A stretch of 64,000 nucleotides of DNA from Mayamaea pseudoterrestris. Taxonomy: Eukaryota; Bacillariophyta; Bacillariophyceae; Sellaphorales; Sellaphoraceae. Below the pieces are notes generated by a model. It was not told the origin of the DNA. It saw only the letters and a program-made list of their open reading frames with translations, and did no database searches. The stretch is from the NCBI GenBank assembly GCA_027923505.1, contig BROI01000037.1, positions 1-64,000 on the forward strand, read 5' to 3'. Both the position numbers and the translations under genes were made by a program. Shown here in pieces: positions 11,101 to 21,585 of this stretch (the stretch's first letter is position 1; each line of letters begins with the position of its first letter).

Positions 11101-14100
11101 GCTGTCGTTATCGCCTGGATCGTTGGAAAGTGTATATTGCATGCAACTCATGACACCATACACTTGGGAGCATATATCTTGTATATGTACCAGCTCATCT
11201 TCCGTAGGAGTCGCTCCTGGCTTGGATCCTGACACGCTGACCATCCCTGTTCCATCAGAAAGCTCTTGAAAGGGTGTCTGAATAACTTCCGGTAATCCGG
11301 CGAATGTAGTGACTGAAGAATATTTGTTCCTTGTCAACCTATTTAGAAAACGAATCCATTCAAATTGATCGAGCATATCGTCGCGGTTGGCATCGCCAAT
11401 GATAAGAGCAATCTTGCATGCAGACGTTTCCGATTCGCTCATCGGTGCTGGCTCTGGGCATGTCAAGTTACCGGCACTGGCACCAGAAGGCGGCGCGATG
11501 GTGCCATTGGAACCCACAGCGACGGCGGACCATACTGCGCCACATAGATCCTCCAAGGCCGATGCGTTTGAAGCAGGCATGGGATCAGAAGCAATTCCCC
11601 AAGCATGAATGACGGTCACGTCCCTGTATGACTCAAAAGTGGATATTAGCGAGGGATCCAGGTAACGAAAAACATTGGAAAAGGTGTTGTTGCCGAGGAT
11701 GTTGACAAAATTTGTGTACTCGTCCGTAACAAGACTCTCATCCTGGTTAACGTCAGCTTCTTTCAAAGCGCCAATGCAGCTGATTGTTGCTGGAGTCAGA
11801 TCGGCAACAAATACAAGTGGGTCTGACGTCGTTCCATTCGGTTCTGCCTCCATCGGTGGCTGAATGACGCCTGCTGTAAGTCTTGATACTGCCTTCCAAA
11901 CGTCTGTGCACAATCCTTCCAGTGACGTAGCATTCGAAGCAGGTATCGGATTAGATCCAATACCAGTGACATGTACGACACTAACATCTCGTCGCGACTC
12001 GAATATTGATTGCAAAGACTCGTCAAGATAGCGAAAGGCTTTCGAAAAAGAATCTTGACCCAAAACATTGACAAAGTTTGTAAACTCGTCAGTCGCTAGA
12101 CTCTCATCCCGGTTGGCGTCAACTTGGTTCATGGCGTCGACGCAAACTTGCGTTGCAGGCGTTAGATCAGAGACGGCAATAGGCGCCTCGGTCGGAACGA
12201 CAACTGGCAAGGCGTTTAATATTTCGGTGCACAGTTGTTCCAGCGCTGTCGCATTGGTCGCAGGCATTGGATCCAAGAATATGCCAGCTGCCGGAATGAC
12301 CGTGACCTCTCGATGCGACTCAAAGACAGCAATGAGCGCTGGATCCAAGTAGCGAAAGGCTTGCGGTGACGTGTTATCAGTCAATATATTCACCAAAGTA
12401 GTGTACTCATCCGACGCTATTTGCTCGTCCAGATTAGCATCGGCTTGCTTCATGGCGGTGACACAGGTTTGCGTGCCTGATGTCAAATCCGCAAACGCCA
12501 CTGGTGGTGCCGTTGGTGCCGCGGTCGGTGGTAAAACGGCGCCCGCTCCAGAGACTTCCGTCGGTACAGCGATTGTTCCATTCGAGACTTTCACAATAGC
12601 CGTCCAAACGTCAGTGCACAAATCGTCCAAATAGGCAAAATCTTGCGCCAACACTTGGTTGCTAGCTTCGGCAACGTTGACACCAGTCACAGGCATGGCG
12701 CTAAAGACCCGTCGAGCTTCGAATATCTCAATCAGCGAGTCATCCAAGAATCGAAAGGCTAGCGGAAAGGTTTGCTGGCCAAGAATGTTGCAAAAGGCGG
12801 TATACTCGTCAGTTGCCAAGTTGTCATCCTTGTTGACATCGGACGTGCCAATGGCATTGAGGCAAACTTGCGTGGAAGCTGACAACTCTGCAACTGGAAT
12901 GGGCGCTGCGGATGGTGACAAGGACGGCGCAAACGTGACTGTAATAGTGGGTAATAAACTGGGCGTGGTGGAAGGTACAACAGATGGCGACTCTGATAAT
13001 GTAGTCACTGGTAATGTCGGTAAACCAGTGCCTGATGTAGTATCAGTCGTTGTAGGTGTGATTGATGGAGCCTGCGAATCTGGAGCGAGCGTGCTGGCAA
13101 ACAGTGATGGTGCCTTTGACGGCATTGCCGAGGCCGTCGGAGCAACCGTAAATCCACTAGTCTCTGCACTTGTCGGTGCCAGACTCGTCGTCGTTGCAGA
13201 AGCACTGCTAGTGCTTGTTGCAGTCGCCACTGCCGTTGGCAGCATGGTCGTCAACGGCGGTTCCGTTGCGACGGGAGCTTCGGTTGCTACATCCGATGCC
13301 GCCACCGTGACTTCTAGATTCGTCATGCTGCAAAAGTTGCGCTGCCAAACGTCGTCGTCGTTAACAAGGCTGACTGCCGTGGCAATGCCAGCAAAGTCGA
13401 TGAAAACCGTCTGCACACTCTCCGGCAGTTCCGCAAACGCAAAGCCAGAAGCAGCGTCGTTCGTCAAATCGTTCACCAAGAAAACATACTCGTCTTCGTC
13501 CAACACGTTATTGCCGCTGGAGTCTGCTGTAGCGGTACTTGCCACGCAGGATGGCGCATCCACTACAACGCTCCAAACGTTGTAAATGCTGGCATAGAGC
13601 GAGTCGCACAGGGCAAAGGTGGCGTCGTAGTTGGCATCGGCAGCAGCTACGGCAGCGTCATTTGGACCAACGATCAATATGCCACCACTCGTGGAATCTG
13701 CATTGGCGGTATAAATTTCCGTCACGCTTGGTGGAACGTTGGCAAAATCGTTGAAAATGTCAATTCGTTGGTGGCTCAGCTCCAGGACGGCTGCGGCATA
13801 TTCGGTGCGGTCCAAGCTCAAGTCTGCATTGGCGTCGGCTCGTTGCAGCACGCCAAAGCACTTTGTAAAGTAATTGATGGATTGCGCTGAAACGACAACG
13901 TTTGCAAAAGAAGCGAATAGAAGAATGAGCAGCAAGAGCAGTCGGTGCTGCTGCTGTCGTTTGCCGAGTTGAGCAAAGCAATTTAGAACTCTTAGCAATC
14001 TTAGACACGAGTCATTCCATATTGACTTCATTATCCCTTCCAATCGTTGCTGCATCACAACAAAACAAGTGGATTGTCGGTGTTCAAGTAGCCTTGGTCG

Positions 14101-14166
14101 CTTCATATTGATGGGTCGTGCTGCTGATTGCTGGGTCTGGTCACTGCAAGCAGTTTTCGTTGCCAT
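8148..14166 (-). CDS. giant EF-hand-like type I membrane protein, copy B
   Basis: Two exons, 14166-10961 and 10863-8148, give 1,973 residues. The 97-nt intron has GTGAGT...TTAG borders, and removing it restores the repeat RLTDNR-YINKAF, which matches RLTRNKYSSV in the preceding module. A Leu-rich signal or anchor segment lies near residues 70-95. The ectodomain holds about eight copies of an EF-hand-like loop (DANLDEQIASDEY, DVNQDESLVTDEY, DANRDDMLDQFEW) separated by SG-PGATPT-like linkers, plus a Thr/Ser/Pro mucin-like stretch. A membrane-proximal domain and a transmembrane helix (GAIIGIAAAVAVVIAALCIGIYVCY, about 1,411-1,435) follow. The cytoplasmic tail is extremely Glu/Asp/Ser-rich and includes VPSEVDNVDAMMEQFLGREAEL. 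It is a tandem paralogue of the next gene. Calcium binding is an inference from the loop pattern; the function is unknown. Confidence 0.8.
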
Positions 14167-14697
14167 GGTAGCGCTGTACTGTCCTACTAGATACACACTG
14201 TATTAGGTGCTTGCTGCAGTGAGTTAGTAGCTTGATGAACGAGAATCTGGCCAAATAACAATCCGCATGGCCAACTTTTGCCGCCTGAACGGACTCGGCC
14301 CTCCATCGTCGTCGCCCAATTCGCTCTTGATCGTGATCCGACGAAACGAGAGAGTACACTTTGAGCGATTGTATTAGTGAATTAACAAAAAACATCTCAC
14401 ATCTTACTATCGATCAAACAGTACGGAATGGCTGAACTGCTTCTGAGCTTTCGAGGCACGATCAATCCTGCATGACTGATTCCGTCGTACCGGTATTCAG
14501 CGGCGCATGACAACAACTCGCTCCAATCCCATGCATACCGCATAGCTTTCCTTGCAGCCTATAGTATCGTGCCAAACATGAGGTTTACTATTGCAGGGAT
14601 GGTGCAGCAGATGAATCACTTGTTGGCGGAAAACCCCTGCATCTGACACACTTTATTGCCAGCAACAATTTTCATTTATACAGTAAGCATAATTTTA
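14167..14697. other. spacer between the two EF-hand receptor genes
   Basis: Holds the presumed promoter of copy B and the 3' flank of copy A. A TACCGGTA palindrome lies at 14488-14495. No open frame of coding quality. Confidence 0.5.
14488..14495. promoter_or_regulatory. TACCGGTA palindrome upstream of copy B
   Basis: Perfect 8-bp palindrome 322 bp upstream of the ATG at 14166; one of six copies in the window, all outside coding exons. The function is unknown. Confidence 0.3.
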
Positions 14698-17600
14698 CTA
14701 GTCATCATATTCACCCGAGTATGTTGTACGAGACCGGCTGCCATCACCACTCACATACGAGCCCGACTGGTAGCTACCTTCCTCACCGGAGCGGTAGCTT
14801 TGTGATCCTTCGTCTCCACTCACGTAGGAACCTTCGTCGCCAGAGCGATATGACCGCGAGCCTTCTCCGCTAACGTAGGAGCCTTCTTCCTCTCCCGATC
14901 GGTATGATCGCGAGCCTTCTCCGCTAACGTAGGAGCCTTCTTCCTCTCCCGAGCGGTAGGACCGTGATCCTTCACCACTGACAAAGGAGCCTTCGTCTTC
15001 GCCCGAACGGTAGGACCGTGATCCTTCACCACTAACGTAGGAGCCTTCCTCTCCCGATCGGTACGAGCGAGAACCTTCACCACTTACGTAGGACCCTTCG
15101 TCACCTGATCGACGGGAACGAGAACCATCACCACTAATGTATGATCCTTCGTCACCTGATCGACGAGAACGAGAAGCATCACCGCTAATGTAGGAACCTT
15201 CATCCCCTGAACGATGGGAGCGCGAGCCTTCACCGCTAATGTAGGATCCTTCATCATTTGAACGACGGGAGCGAGAGCCTTCACCGCTAATGTAGGATCC
15301 CTCATCCTCGCCGGATCTATAGGAACGCGATCCTTCGCCACTGACATAGGATCCTCCGTCCCCTGATCGATATGACTGACTGCCGTTCCCACTTCGATAG
15401 GATCCAGTTCTGCTGCCGTCTCCACTTCGATACGAGCCTGTTCGACTTGCATCTCCACTCTGATACGATCCAGTTCGACTCCCTTGGCCACTTATGTATG
15501 AACGAGTACCATCGCCGCTAACAAATGAACCTTGATCATCTCCACTGTAATGAGAGCCAGTCCGGCTATCGGCGCCACTAACGTAAGATTTTGATCCTTC
15601 GCCGCTAACATACGATCTTTGATCATCTCCGGAGCGAATGGAGCCTGTTTGATGGCTTCCAGTCCGACTGCCAGAGTATTGCGACCCACTGACGACACTT
15701 CCACTTGCTGCAGTGCCATCCTCCTTACTGTAATACGACTGCGATCCTGTGCCTGATCGCTCGTCACTGTAGTAGGATCGAGACCCGCTGCGTTCACTGC
15801 GAGAATATGAGCCGCTTCGGCTGTCGGATCGACTCTGATCGTCCGAGTAGGACCCGCTCTTGCTGTAGCTGCCTTCGCCATCACCGTAACCATTATCAAA
15901 TCCGGCATTCTGGGCACCAAAGCCGAAATTATTACCTCCGGCAGCGAATCCACCACCATCATCAAAAGCACCAACTTGAACGCCAATCGTACTGGCTGCA
16001 GCAATGGCAGCGGATCCTTCGGTACCACCTGGTCCAAAAGGTATATTTTCGCGCTGAGGCATTGCTTTACTCTTGTGCACCGCCTTGCGAGCACGTTGCG
16101 TCGCCGAACGTTCCTCCATTGTTTGCAGTGTGTGAATCAACTCCGCTTCTCTACCGGAGAATTGGTCCATCATTGCGTCAATGTTGTCCACCTCATCTGG
16201 CACTACTTTTTTCACAAGCGCTTCTACCTGTCCTCTATATTGTGCCCGCCTTCGTAACTCTTCCGACGAGTAGCTGACAAATGAGTCTCCAGCAGAGTCG
16301 TCATCTCGTGTCCGGTCTGGGTCGTACAGCACAGGTTTTGGCTCTGTTGACGAATTATCCGAGCCATCCGAGTGACTTAAACCTTCACTTTCTTGCAGCG
16401 ATGGTCGGCTAGGTTCTGAACCATCTCCGTCGGTCAAATCGTTGTCAATTTTTGTAGCAGCGGCCATGACACCGTCCCAATTTCCTTGGTCGACCATGGC
16501 GTCCAAATGACGCATATTGTCGGGTATTTCTGCAGTCTCAAAGTTTGGTTCTTTTCTAAATGCAACATCGTCTTCGCCATCATCATAGGACTCGTCGTCT
16601 TCCGAGCCAGAATCTGAATCGGACCCCGAACGATCACCTGACTGTCTACTACGTGAGGCCTTTGAATATTGGTCGCCGGTGGTGGAGCCATCTCCTCGTT
16701 TGCCCCACGCACTTTCGAATACATTATCTCCGTTCGCACCAAAAATATCATCCGTCGTATTCCCCATTCCGGCGACTGGGTCATCAAATCCATAGTCTGC
16801 AAAGTCATTTGCCGCCGTATCATTGAAAGCGTCAACTCCCAATTCACCGATAGCGCCGTCAAAAGTTCCAGCTGCAGTCTTCTTCTTTCCCAGACCAAAC
16901 TTGAATTTGTTACCCTTACCGCCACCTACAGCGTCCTCGTCGTCGTGTCCGCTTTGCGAAGGATCCTGATCCATGACACTAAAGGCGTTGCTCTCATCGT
17001 CGTCGTCTCCATATTTAAATTCATTGTCGGCAGCTTCTTTCGGAGTGGGTGCCGTCCCAAACTCGTAGTCATCATCGTCGTCATCACCATAAGCGGCTTT
17101 TTCAATATCGGCCGTCTTGTCGGCATCTTCGTCCTTGCGGTTTCGCTTGGATAAACATGGTATTTCCGGCAGCCATATCATGACGTCTTCGCAACTCATG
17201 TTGTTGCGACGAGCGTAGTAAATTCCTCCTCCAACGAGACAGATGAGCAAGAGGACAACAATGATAGACGCTGCAATTGCACCAGTATTAGTTTTTTCAC
17301 CCGACTCCTCGGATTCGCTCTCATCATCGTCCGCGGTGACACCAGGGTCAGCTGGAGGCTGAATCGGCAAGTTGGAATTGACGACGACTAGCGCCGTCGC
17401 TGGGTATGCTTCGAGTATATCCGCTTGCAGATCTTTCGGAATATTCTTCATGGTCTGCTGCATGAGTTGATCCGAAATGACCTTTGTATTATCTACATTG
17501 GACATGGAAACGTTAAAGCTCGAATATATTTTTGTGCAGGTGCCCGTGGTTTGTGTTCCATTAGCAAAAGGAGGACAAGGAGCGTAGTCGACCAGCTGAT

Positions 17601-19608
17601 AGTTTTCAGTCGAACCATCGGCCAAATACAAGGCCGGTGCTGCGTCGACAGCATCCTGTAACAGACGACTCTCACCAGTTGTTTGCAAAAATAAACGAAA
17701 CTGGTCGTTCACAAAGGTTGCGTAACCCTCATCAAGCGCCTTTCGATTCTGCCCCGTCCGTAGCGAAATAGCCGTAATGGCACCATTTGGATCCGAAACA
17801 ATCCAGGCATTGTAAATTGTCGCGTTGACGGCGTTCTCTAGTGGCGGTGAAGGCACCGTCTGATCATCGCTCGTTGGATTTAAGGACTCGTTCACGGCGG
17901 CAACGGTCGAATTGCAAACGTCGGCCAAATGTTCCTCTTGATCAGCTGTCGGTGCATCGCCTGGTTTGCTTCCAGCAATGTCAATTGCGTCTTCACCAGC
18001 CGCCAAGTCGTCAAAGTTGTTTTGCAGCGTTTCATCCAACTCGGAGTAGTCCGTGGCAGAAATGGCGCGAGCACTTGCGTAGGTGAGGAACCGCAGGTAT
18101 TCCGTTTCACTCAATGCGTCATCTCGATCCAAGTCGGAAACGGCGAGGTATTGGAGGCATCGCGTGTATTCTAGCTCAATACTTGTCGATGGTGAAGATG
18201 CTTCTGCTGATGGTGCACTAGTAGTAACACCGCTTGCCGTTGGAACAGTCGCATCCGTTGTTGGCGCAGCGCCTGGACTAGTAGTCGTTGCTCCTCCACC
18301 ACTACTTCCTCCAGCCTCCTGCAAGGCAGCATCCGTCGCGTCACAAACTTCCTGCAAGTGCGCCAGTTCATCATCCGTCGGCGTCGAACCAGGCGCCGAT
18401 CCGTCAATCAAAATGCCTTGCGCGGAAACGTTTGAAAGCGTTTCAAAACTCTCCTGCAGCGCCACTGGCAGTGTATCGTAGGTTTCCGAATAGTAGGTGT
18501 TGCTGGTGAGTCGATTCAAAAAGCGCACATATTCATTGGACTCCAAGACGCCGTTGCGCGTCAAGTCGGAAAAGGCCAAGCTGGTGGTGCATTCCGTAAA
18601 CGTAAAGGACGTTTCGCTAGTGGTGGTAGTAGTTGTTGCCGTCGGTGCGTTTGTCGAAGCAAACAAGGTGGGACTTGGAGCTGCCGCTGATGGACTCGAT
18701 GCGGGTGCTGGCGTTGTACCACTTTTTGCTGCACTCGTGTAGATTGCCACGGCGGCTTGATCACAAAGATCCGCCAGGAATAGTTCTTGTTCGTCCGTTG
18801 GCGTTTCACTCGGCTTGCTGCCCGTCACGTCAATTGTAGTCGACGACGCAAAATCAACAAACACATTTTGCACGGGAGTTGCCAATTCGCTATAGTCGGT
18901 GACGCTTGCCAAGTCGCCGTTGGCCAAAAAGTTGACGAACCGTACGTACTCGTAGTCTTGACTCAGCGACGCGTCGCGGTCGGCGTCGCCGACGATCAAG
19001 CCCACCGTACATTGCTGCGAGGTGAAGGAAACGTTGAGTGCTTGCAGCAAGGCTTGATAGAGTGATCGACAGGCGGTTGCTGTGGCTGTGGAGTCGCTGC
19101 TCAAGTCAATGCCGTCGATATACGTATCAAAGGTTGTTTCCAATGATGAGCCTGACGTGACAGAAGTGACTGCGCCGTTTGACAATGTTTCCACCGCTTG
19201 AGCGTACTCCGTGGCATCCAAACTGCCGTCCGAGTCTGCATCTGCTGATTGCAACGCGCTCGAGCAAGTGTCAAAGGGTAGTGCGCTTATGGTGGTTGAT
19301 TGTAATGCAAGGAGAAAGAGGAGCGACAGCAGCAAGGTGGATTGCAGTGGCATGAATCGTTGCTGCAGCGAAACTCGTCTTCGTCGTTGTCGTTGCTTAA
19401 CATTACTATTTCCACATGTCTGATTTTGCTTGAATGGAGCTTTTGGAGTAACACATGTTCGACGGAATTGGTGCGTAGGTTCGTGCCGACGACGGGTCCT
19501 CGTCGTTTGAAATTTCTCCTCGTGATGGCTGATGCTAGTTTTCGTTTCTGCTGCCGTTTTCAATGATTGCATCACTATTCCACAGAGCCTCCGCCGTCGT
19601 TCCTGCAT
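14698..19608 (-). CDS. giant EF-hand-like type I membrane protein, copy A
   Basis: Single exon, 1,636 residues from the ATG at 19608. An in-frame ATG at 19353 (residue 86) would start directly on a clean signal peptide (MPLQSTLLLSLLFLLALQ), so the true start may be there. Four EF-hand-like loops are seen near residues 122, 211, 349 and 494 (DADSDGSLDATEY, DADRDASLSQDYEY, DLTRNGVLESNEY, DLDRDDALSETEY), each followed by an SGSKPGxxPT linker. A membrane-proximal domain, a TM helix (about 773-795) and a basic stop-transfer follow. The tail has acidic DDDDD runs, LDAMVDQGNWDGVM, VPDEVDNIDAMMDQFSGREAEL and a long Ser/Gly/Arg/Tyr repeat. It is paralogous to copy B along most of its length. A surface receptor or adhesion role is an inference. 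Confidence 0.8.
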   Translation of the reverse strand: MQERRRRLCGIVMQSLKTAAETKTSISHHEEKFQTTRTRRRHEPTHQFRRTCVTPKAPFKQNQTCGNSNVKQRQRRRRVSLQQRFMPLQSTLLLSLLFLLALQSTTISALPFDTCSSALQSADADSDGSLDATEYAQAVETLSNGAVTSVTSGSSLETTFDTYIDGIDLSSDSTATATACRSLYQALLQALNVSFTSQQCTVGLIVGDADRDASLSQDYEYVRFVNFLANGDLASVTDYSELATPVQNVFVDFASSTTIDVTGSKPSETPTDEQELFLADLCDQAAVAIYTSAAKSGTTPAPASSPSAAAPSPTLFASTNAPTATTTTTTSETSFTFTECTTSLAFSDLTRNGVLESNEYVRFLNRLTSNTYYSETYDTLPVALQESFETLSNVSAQGILIDGSAPGSTPTDDELAHLQEVCDATDAALQEAGGSSGGGATTTSPGAAPTTDATVPTASGVTTSAPSAEASSPSTSIELEYTRCLQYLAVSDLDRDDALSETEYLRFLTYASARAISATDYSELDETLQNNFDDLAAGEDAIDIAGSKPGDAPTADQEEHLADVCNSTVAAVNESLNPTSDDQTVPSPPLENAVNATIYNAWIVSDPNGAITAISLRTGQNRKALDEGYATFVNDQFRLFLQTTGESRLLQDAVDAAPALYLADGSTENYQLVDYAPCPPFANGTQTTGTCTKIYSSFNVSMSNVDNTKVISDQLMQQTMKNIPKDLQADILEAYPATALVVVNSNLPIQPPADPGVTADDDESESEESGEKTNTGAIAASIIVVLLLICLVGGGIYYARRNNMSCEDVMIWLPEIPCLSKRNRKDEDADKTADIEKAAYGDDDDDDYEFGTAPTPKEAADNEFKYGDDDDESNAFSVMDQDPSQSGHDDEDAVGGGKGNKFKFGLGKKKTAAGTFDGAIGELGVDAFNDTAANDFADYGFDDPVAGMGNTTDDIFGANGDNVFESAWGKRGDGSTTGDQYSKASRSRQSGDRSGSDSDSGSEDDESYDDGEDDVAFRKEPNFETAEIPDNMRHLDAMVDQGNWDGVMAAATKIDNDLTDGDGSEPSRPSLQESEGLSHSDGSDNSSTEPKPVLYDPDRTRDDDSAGDSFVSYSSEELRRRAQYRGQVEALVKKVVPDEVDNIDAMMDQFSGREAELIHTLQTMEERSATQRARKAVHKSKAMPQRENIPFGPGGTEGSAAIAAASTIGVQVGAFDDGGGFAAGGNNFGFGAQNAGFDNGYGDGEGSYSKSGSYSDDQSRSDSRSGSYSRSERSGSRSYYSDERSGTGSQSYYSKEDGTAASGSVVSGSQYSGSRTGSHQTGSIRSGDDQRSYVSGEGSKSYVSGADSRTGSHYSGDDQGSFVSGDGTRSYISGQGSRTGSYQSGDASRTGSYRSGDGSRTGSYRSGNGSQSYRSGDGGSYVSGEGSRSYRSGEDEGSYISGEGSRSRRSNDEGSYISGEGSRSHRSGDEGSYISGDASRSRRSGDEGSYISGDGSRSRRSGDEGSYVSGEGSRSYRSGEEGSYVSGEGSRSYRSGEDEGSFVSGEGSRSYRSGEEEGSYVSGEGSRSYRSGEEEGSYVSGEGSRSYRSGDEGSYVSGDEGSQSYRSGEEGSYQSGSYVSGDGSRSRTTYSGEYDD
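14730..15680 (-). repeat. coding minisatellite: SGxGSRSYRSGxxEGSYV repeats
   Basis: About 300 C-terminal residues of copy A consist of a degenerate unit of roughly 17-18 residues (SGEGSRSYRSGEEEGSYV), repeated more than a dozen times, with older, more divergent units toward the membrane. The near-identical 51-54-nt units at 14,820-15,080 indicate recent unit expansion. The result is a cytoplasmic, disordered, Arg/Ser/Tyr/Gly-rich tail with many candidate phosphorylation sites. Confidence 0.85.
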
Positions 19609-20231
19609 TATAAGTGTATCTAGCTATATATTGTGCTCTCAATAAAATGCTGTAATACCGTAGCTGGTGCAATTGGATGGATTCACAATCAACCGGAGGA
19701 GGGAGCGGTCAAGCAGTCTTCATGTCGCGGTCGCGAAGTCGCGCGGCGCGGCGCGGCGCGGCAGCATCATCGTCCGTTCCGTTTCGACGAATTTGTTGAC
19801 AAAAATAGTTATGCCCCAAATGACGAATGACTGTTTTTGGCACGATCGGACACCGGGTCACGTTAGCTACCTACACTTTGCCAGTGATTAAGGTGACAAG
19901 GAGGGAGTCCTGCTTTTTGAAGAATGCAGTCATGCCGTTTGGCTATCATCAATTAAATGCAATAAGATAATTTCATTAATAATAGGCCTATGGTGCTTTT
20001 TCGAAGCAATTTGTTGGCGTGTACCAATTCAAATTATATTGCGCACTGAATTAAGCACAGTACATCAGGTATAGGAACTACAGTTCTGTACGGTATATCA
20101 AAGCAGTTTCTAACCTTGATCACCACCATGCACTCTGACAATATTATGCTGAGTAGATCTGAAGCTATATGTCCTTGTCGCGAATTGGTAGCAGGTCCGA
20201 AAAGGTGCCATTATCGACTCAAATCGACCAC
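19609..20231. other. intergenic between copy A and PITHD1
   Basis: No gene seen. It contains a short GCGCG-rich run at about 19741-19765 (cgcggcgcggcgcggcgcgg), which stands out from the surrounding AT-rich DNA. Confidence 0.5.
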
Positions 20232-20959
20232 CTAAACAAGACTCTGTCCACCAAATTCATCCGGTACCTTGTGATCCTGCTTCATGCCCGTCGTCTCGTA
20301 GACTGTCTCCACCGCCAAGCGCTTCGAGCCGGTCCCCTTGCCTTTGAATCCAACGTAGGTAATTTCCGTTCCTCGTCCACCGTCGTAGTTGTCCACAACA
20401 AAGATTGTCACGGACGAAATGTTTTGAAACCTTCCGGCGGGCCGACATGGATAGTCAATCGTGCCATCTGCCAAATGTTCCGGTGGAAGTAGCTCCAGTT
20501 CCTGATCACCGTCCAACTCGCGCGCATCGTCAAAGTCCAAATCCTCGCGGTTGCAAAAGAGTTTAACCTTGCGAGGACTTGCGTAGTCATTGCTTGACGA
20601 GCTGTTTCGAATGGTAATGCTTTGCATAGTGACAGCTTCCGTGAATGGAATGGTCAGCAATAGCTCTGGATCATCTTCCGGCGATGTAAGGCTTGGTTTG
20701 TCGGAAAGTCGTTCCTCGTGGAGCTTTAGTATGGATTGCCCTGCGCCCTGAACATCTTCATTGAGACAAATGACTGTACAAATGGAAAGACATGTCAATT
20801 AAGCACGTAAGTGAGAAAGTAGCAAGTTGAATACGGCTTGCAAAAGATTTTCTTCGAAAACTTGCCTCGATCAATGTCAATGTATTTGCGAAGACTGAGA
20901 CCCAAGTCGTCGGCATGATCATGGTCATGAGAGTGTCCACTGCATTCAGTAGGGTCCAT
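20232..20959 (-). CDS. PITHD1: PITH-domain protein (PITHD1 type)
   Basis: Two exons, 20959-20866 and 20773-20232, give 211 residues, the same length as human PITHD1. Exon 1 encodes a His-rich start (CSGHSHDHDHADD) and LGLSLRKYIDIDR; exon 2 continues VICLNEDVQGAG. The PITH jelly-roll hallmarks follow: ELLLTIPFTEAVTMQSITI, NISSVTIFVVDN and TEITYVGFKGKG. The family binds or modulates the proteasome in TXNL1 and has roles in RNA and transcription control in animals. The intron (20774-20865) begins GCAAGT rather than GT: only this GC donor keeps the frame and the conserved IDxxR-xxCLNE junction. A cytosolic location is expected; no targeting signal is seen. Confidence 0.9.
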
Positions 20960-21223
20960 TGCTGATCAGTAGTTGAGTTGTATATTGCTAGGATGGTTTG
21001 TGGAGCGCAGTTACAAACGATTGTTGCGAACGTGTCGTCATGGTGAATCTCGCGCGGCGCGGATGAGCCGCTAGTGCCGCTACGACGCATGATACACGAC
21101 TGAAAGCTTCAAACGTGCTCGTTCAAATGCTGCGGGTTTGGCATTCGTAACAAGACGATTACCGTAGTTGATTATACACTCACAATATCACAAAGCAAAC
21201 GTTTATTCTTACAGCAACACATA

Positions 21224-21484
21224 ATGAGTCAGACAGATATGTATTACAGCAAGCGCAGCGTTTTGGACGACGAGACCGAGGAAACATACGACGACGATGG
21301 TTACAGCTCGTACGATGACTTTTCAGCAGGAGGAGGAAAGGCACGCGGTGGGAAACCAATAAAGAAGGCAACTAAATCATCATCGAGCGGCGGTAGTGGC
21401 GTATACTCATCGACCCATGTACGGCTGAAGGAAGCGCGCATGCTTGATCGACGCCAGGAGCGCAAGTCGAAACTTGCGAAATGA
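21224..21484 (+). CDS. small unknown protein, acidic N-terminus, basic C-terminus
   Basis: 86 residues, single exon, ATG at 21224 and stop at 21482-21484. The N-terminal half is acidic and Tyr-rich (DDETEETYDDDGYSSYDDF). The middle is Gly/Lys/Ser low-complexity. The end is a basic helix (STHVRLKEARMLDRRQERKSKLAK). It lies 265 bp from the divergent PITHD1 gene and tail-to-tail with the RidA-like gene. No known domain was recognised. The charge segregation and the well-formed start and stop support a real gene, possibly a nucleic-acid- or chaperone-associated adaptor, but that is a guess. Confidence 0.5.
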   Translation: MSQTDMYYSKRSVLDDETEETYDDDGYSSYDDFSAGGGKARGGKPIKKATKSSSSGGSGVYSSTHVRLKEARMLDRRQERKSKLAK

Positions 21485-21585
21485 GGAGACTCTATGTTTA
21501 CATATAAGGCGACAGTGCCACGGTAACTGTAGTCGATGTTTAAAATGAATAGAGTCCAAAGTCTTTTTCTTCGTATGATTCACAT

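Noticed and set aside
12659-13585. 308-codon plus-strand frame
   Set aside because: Antisense to the Thr/Ser/Pro-rich ectodomain of copy B.
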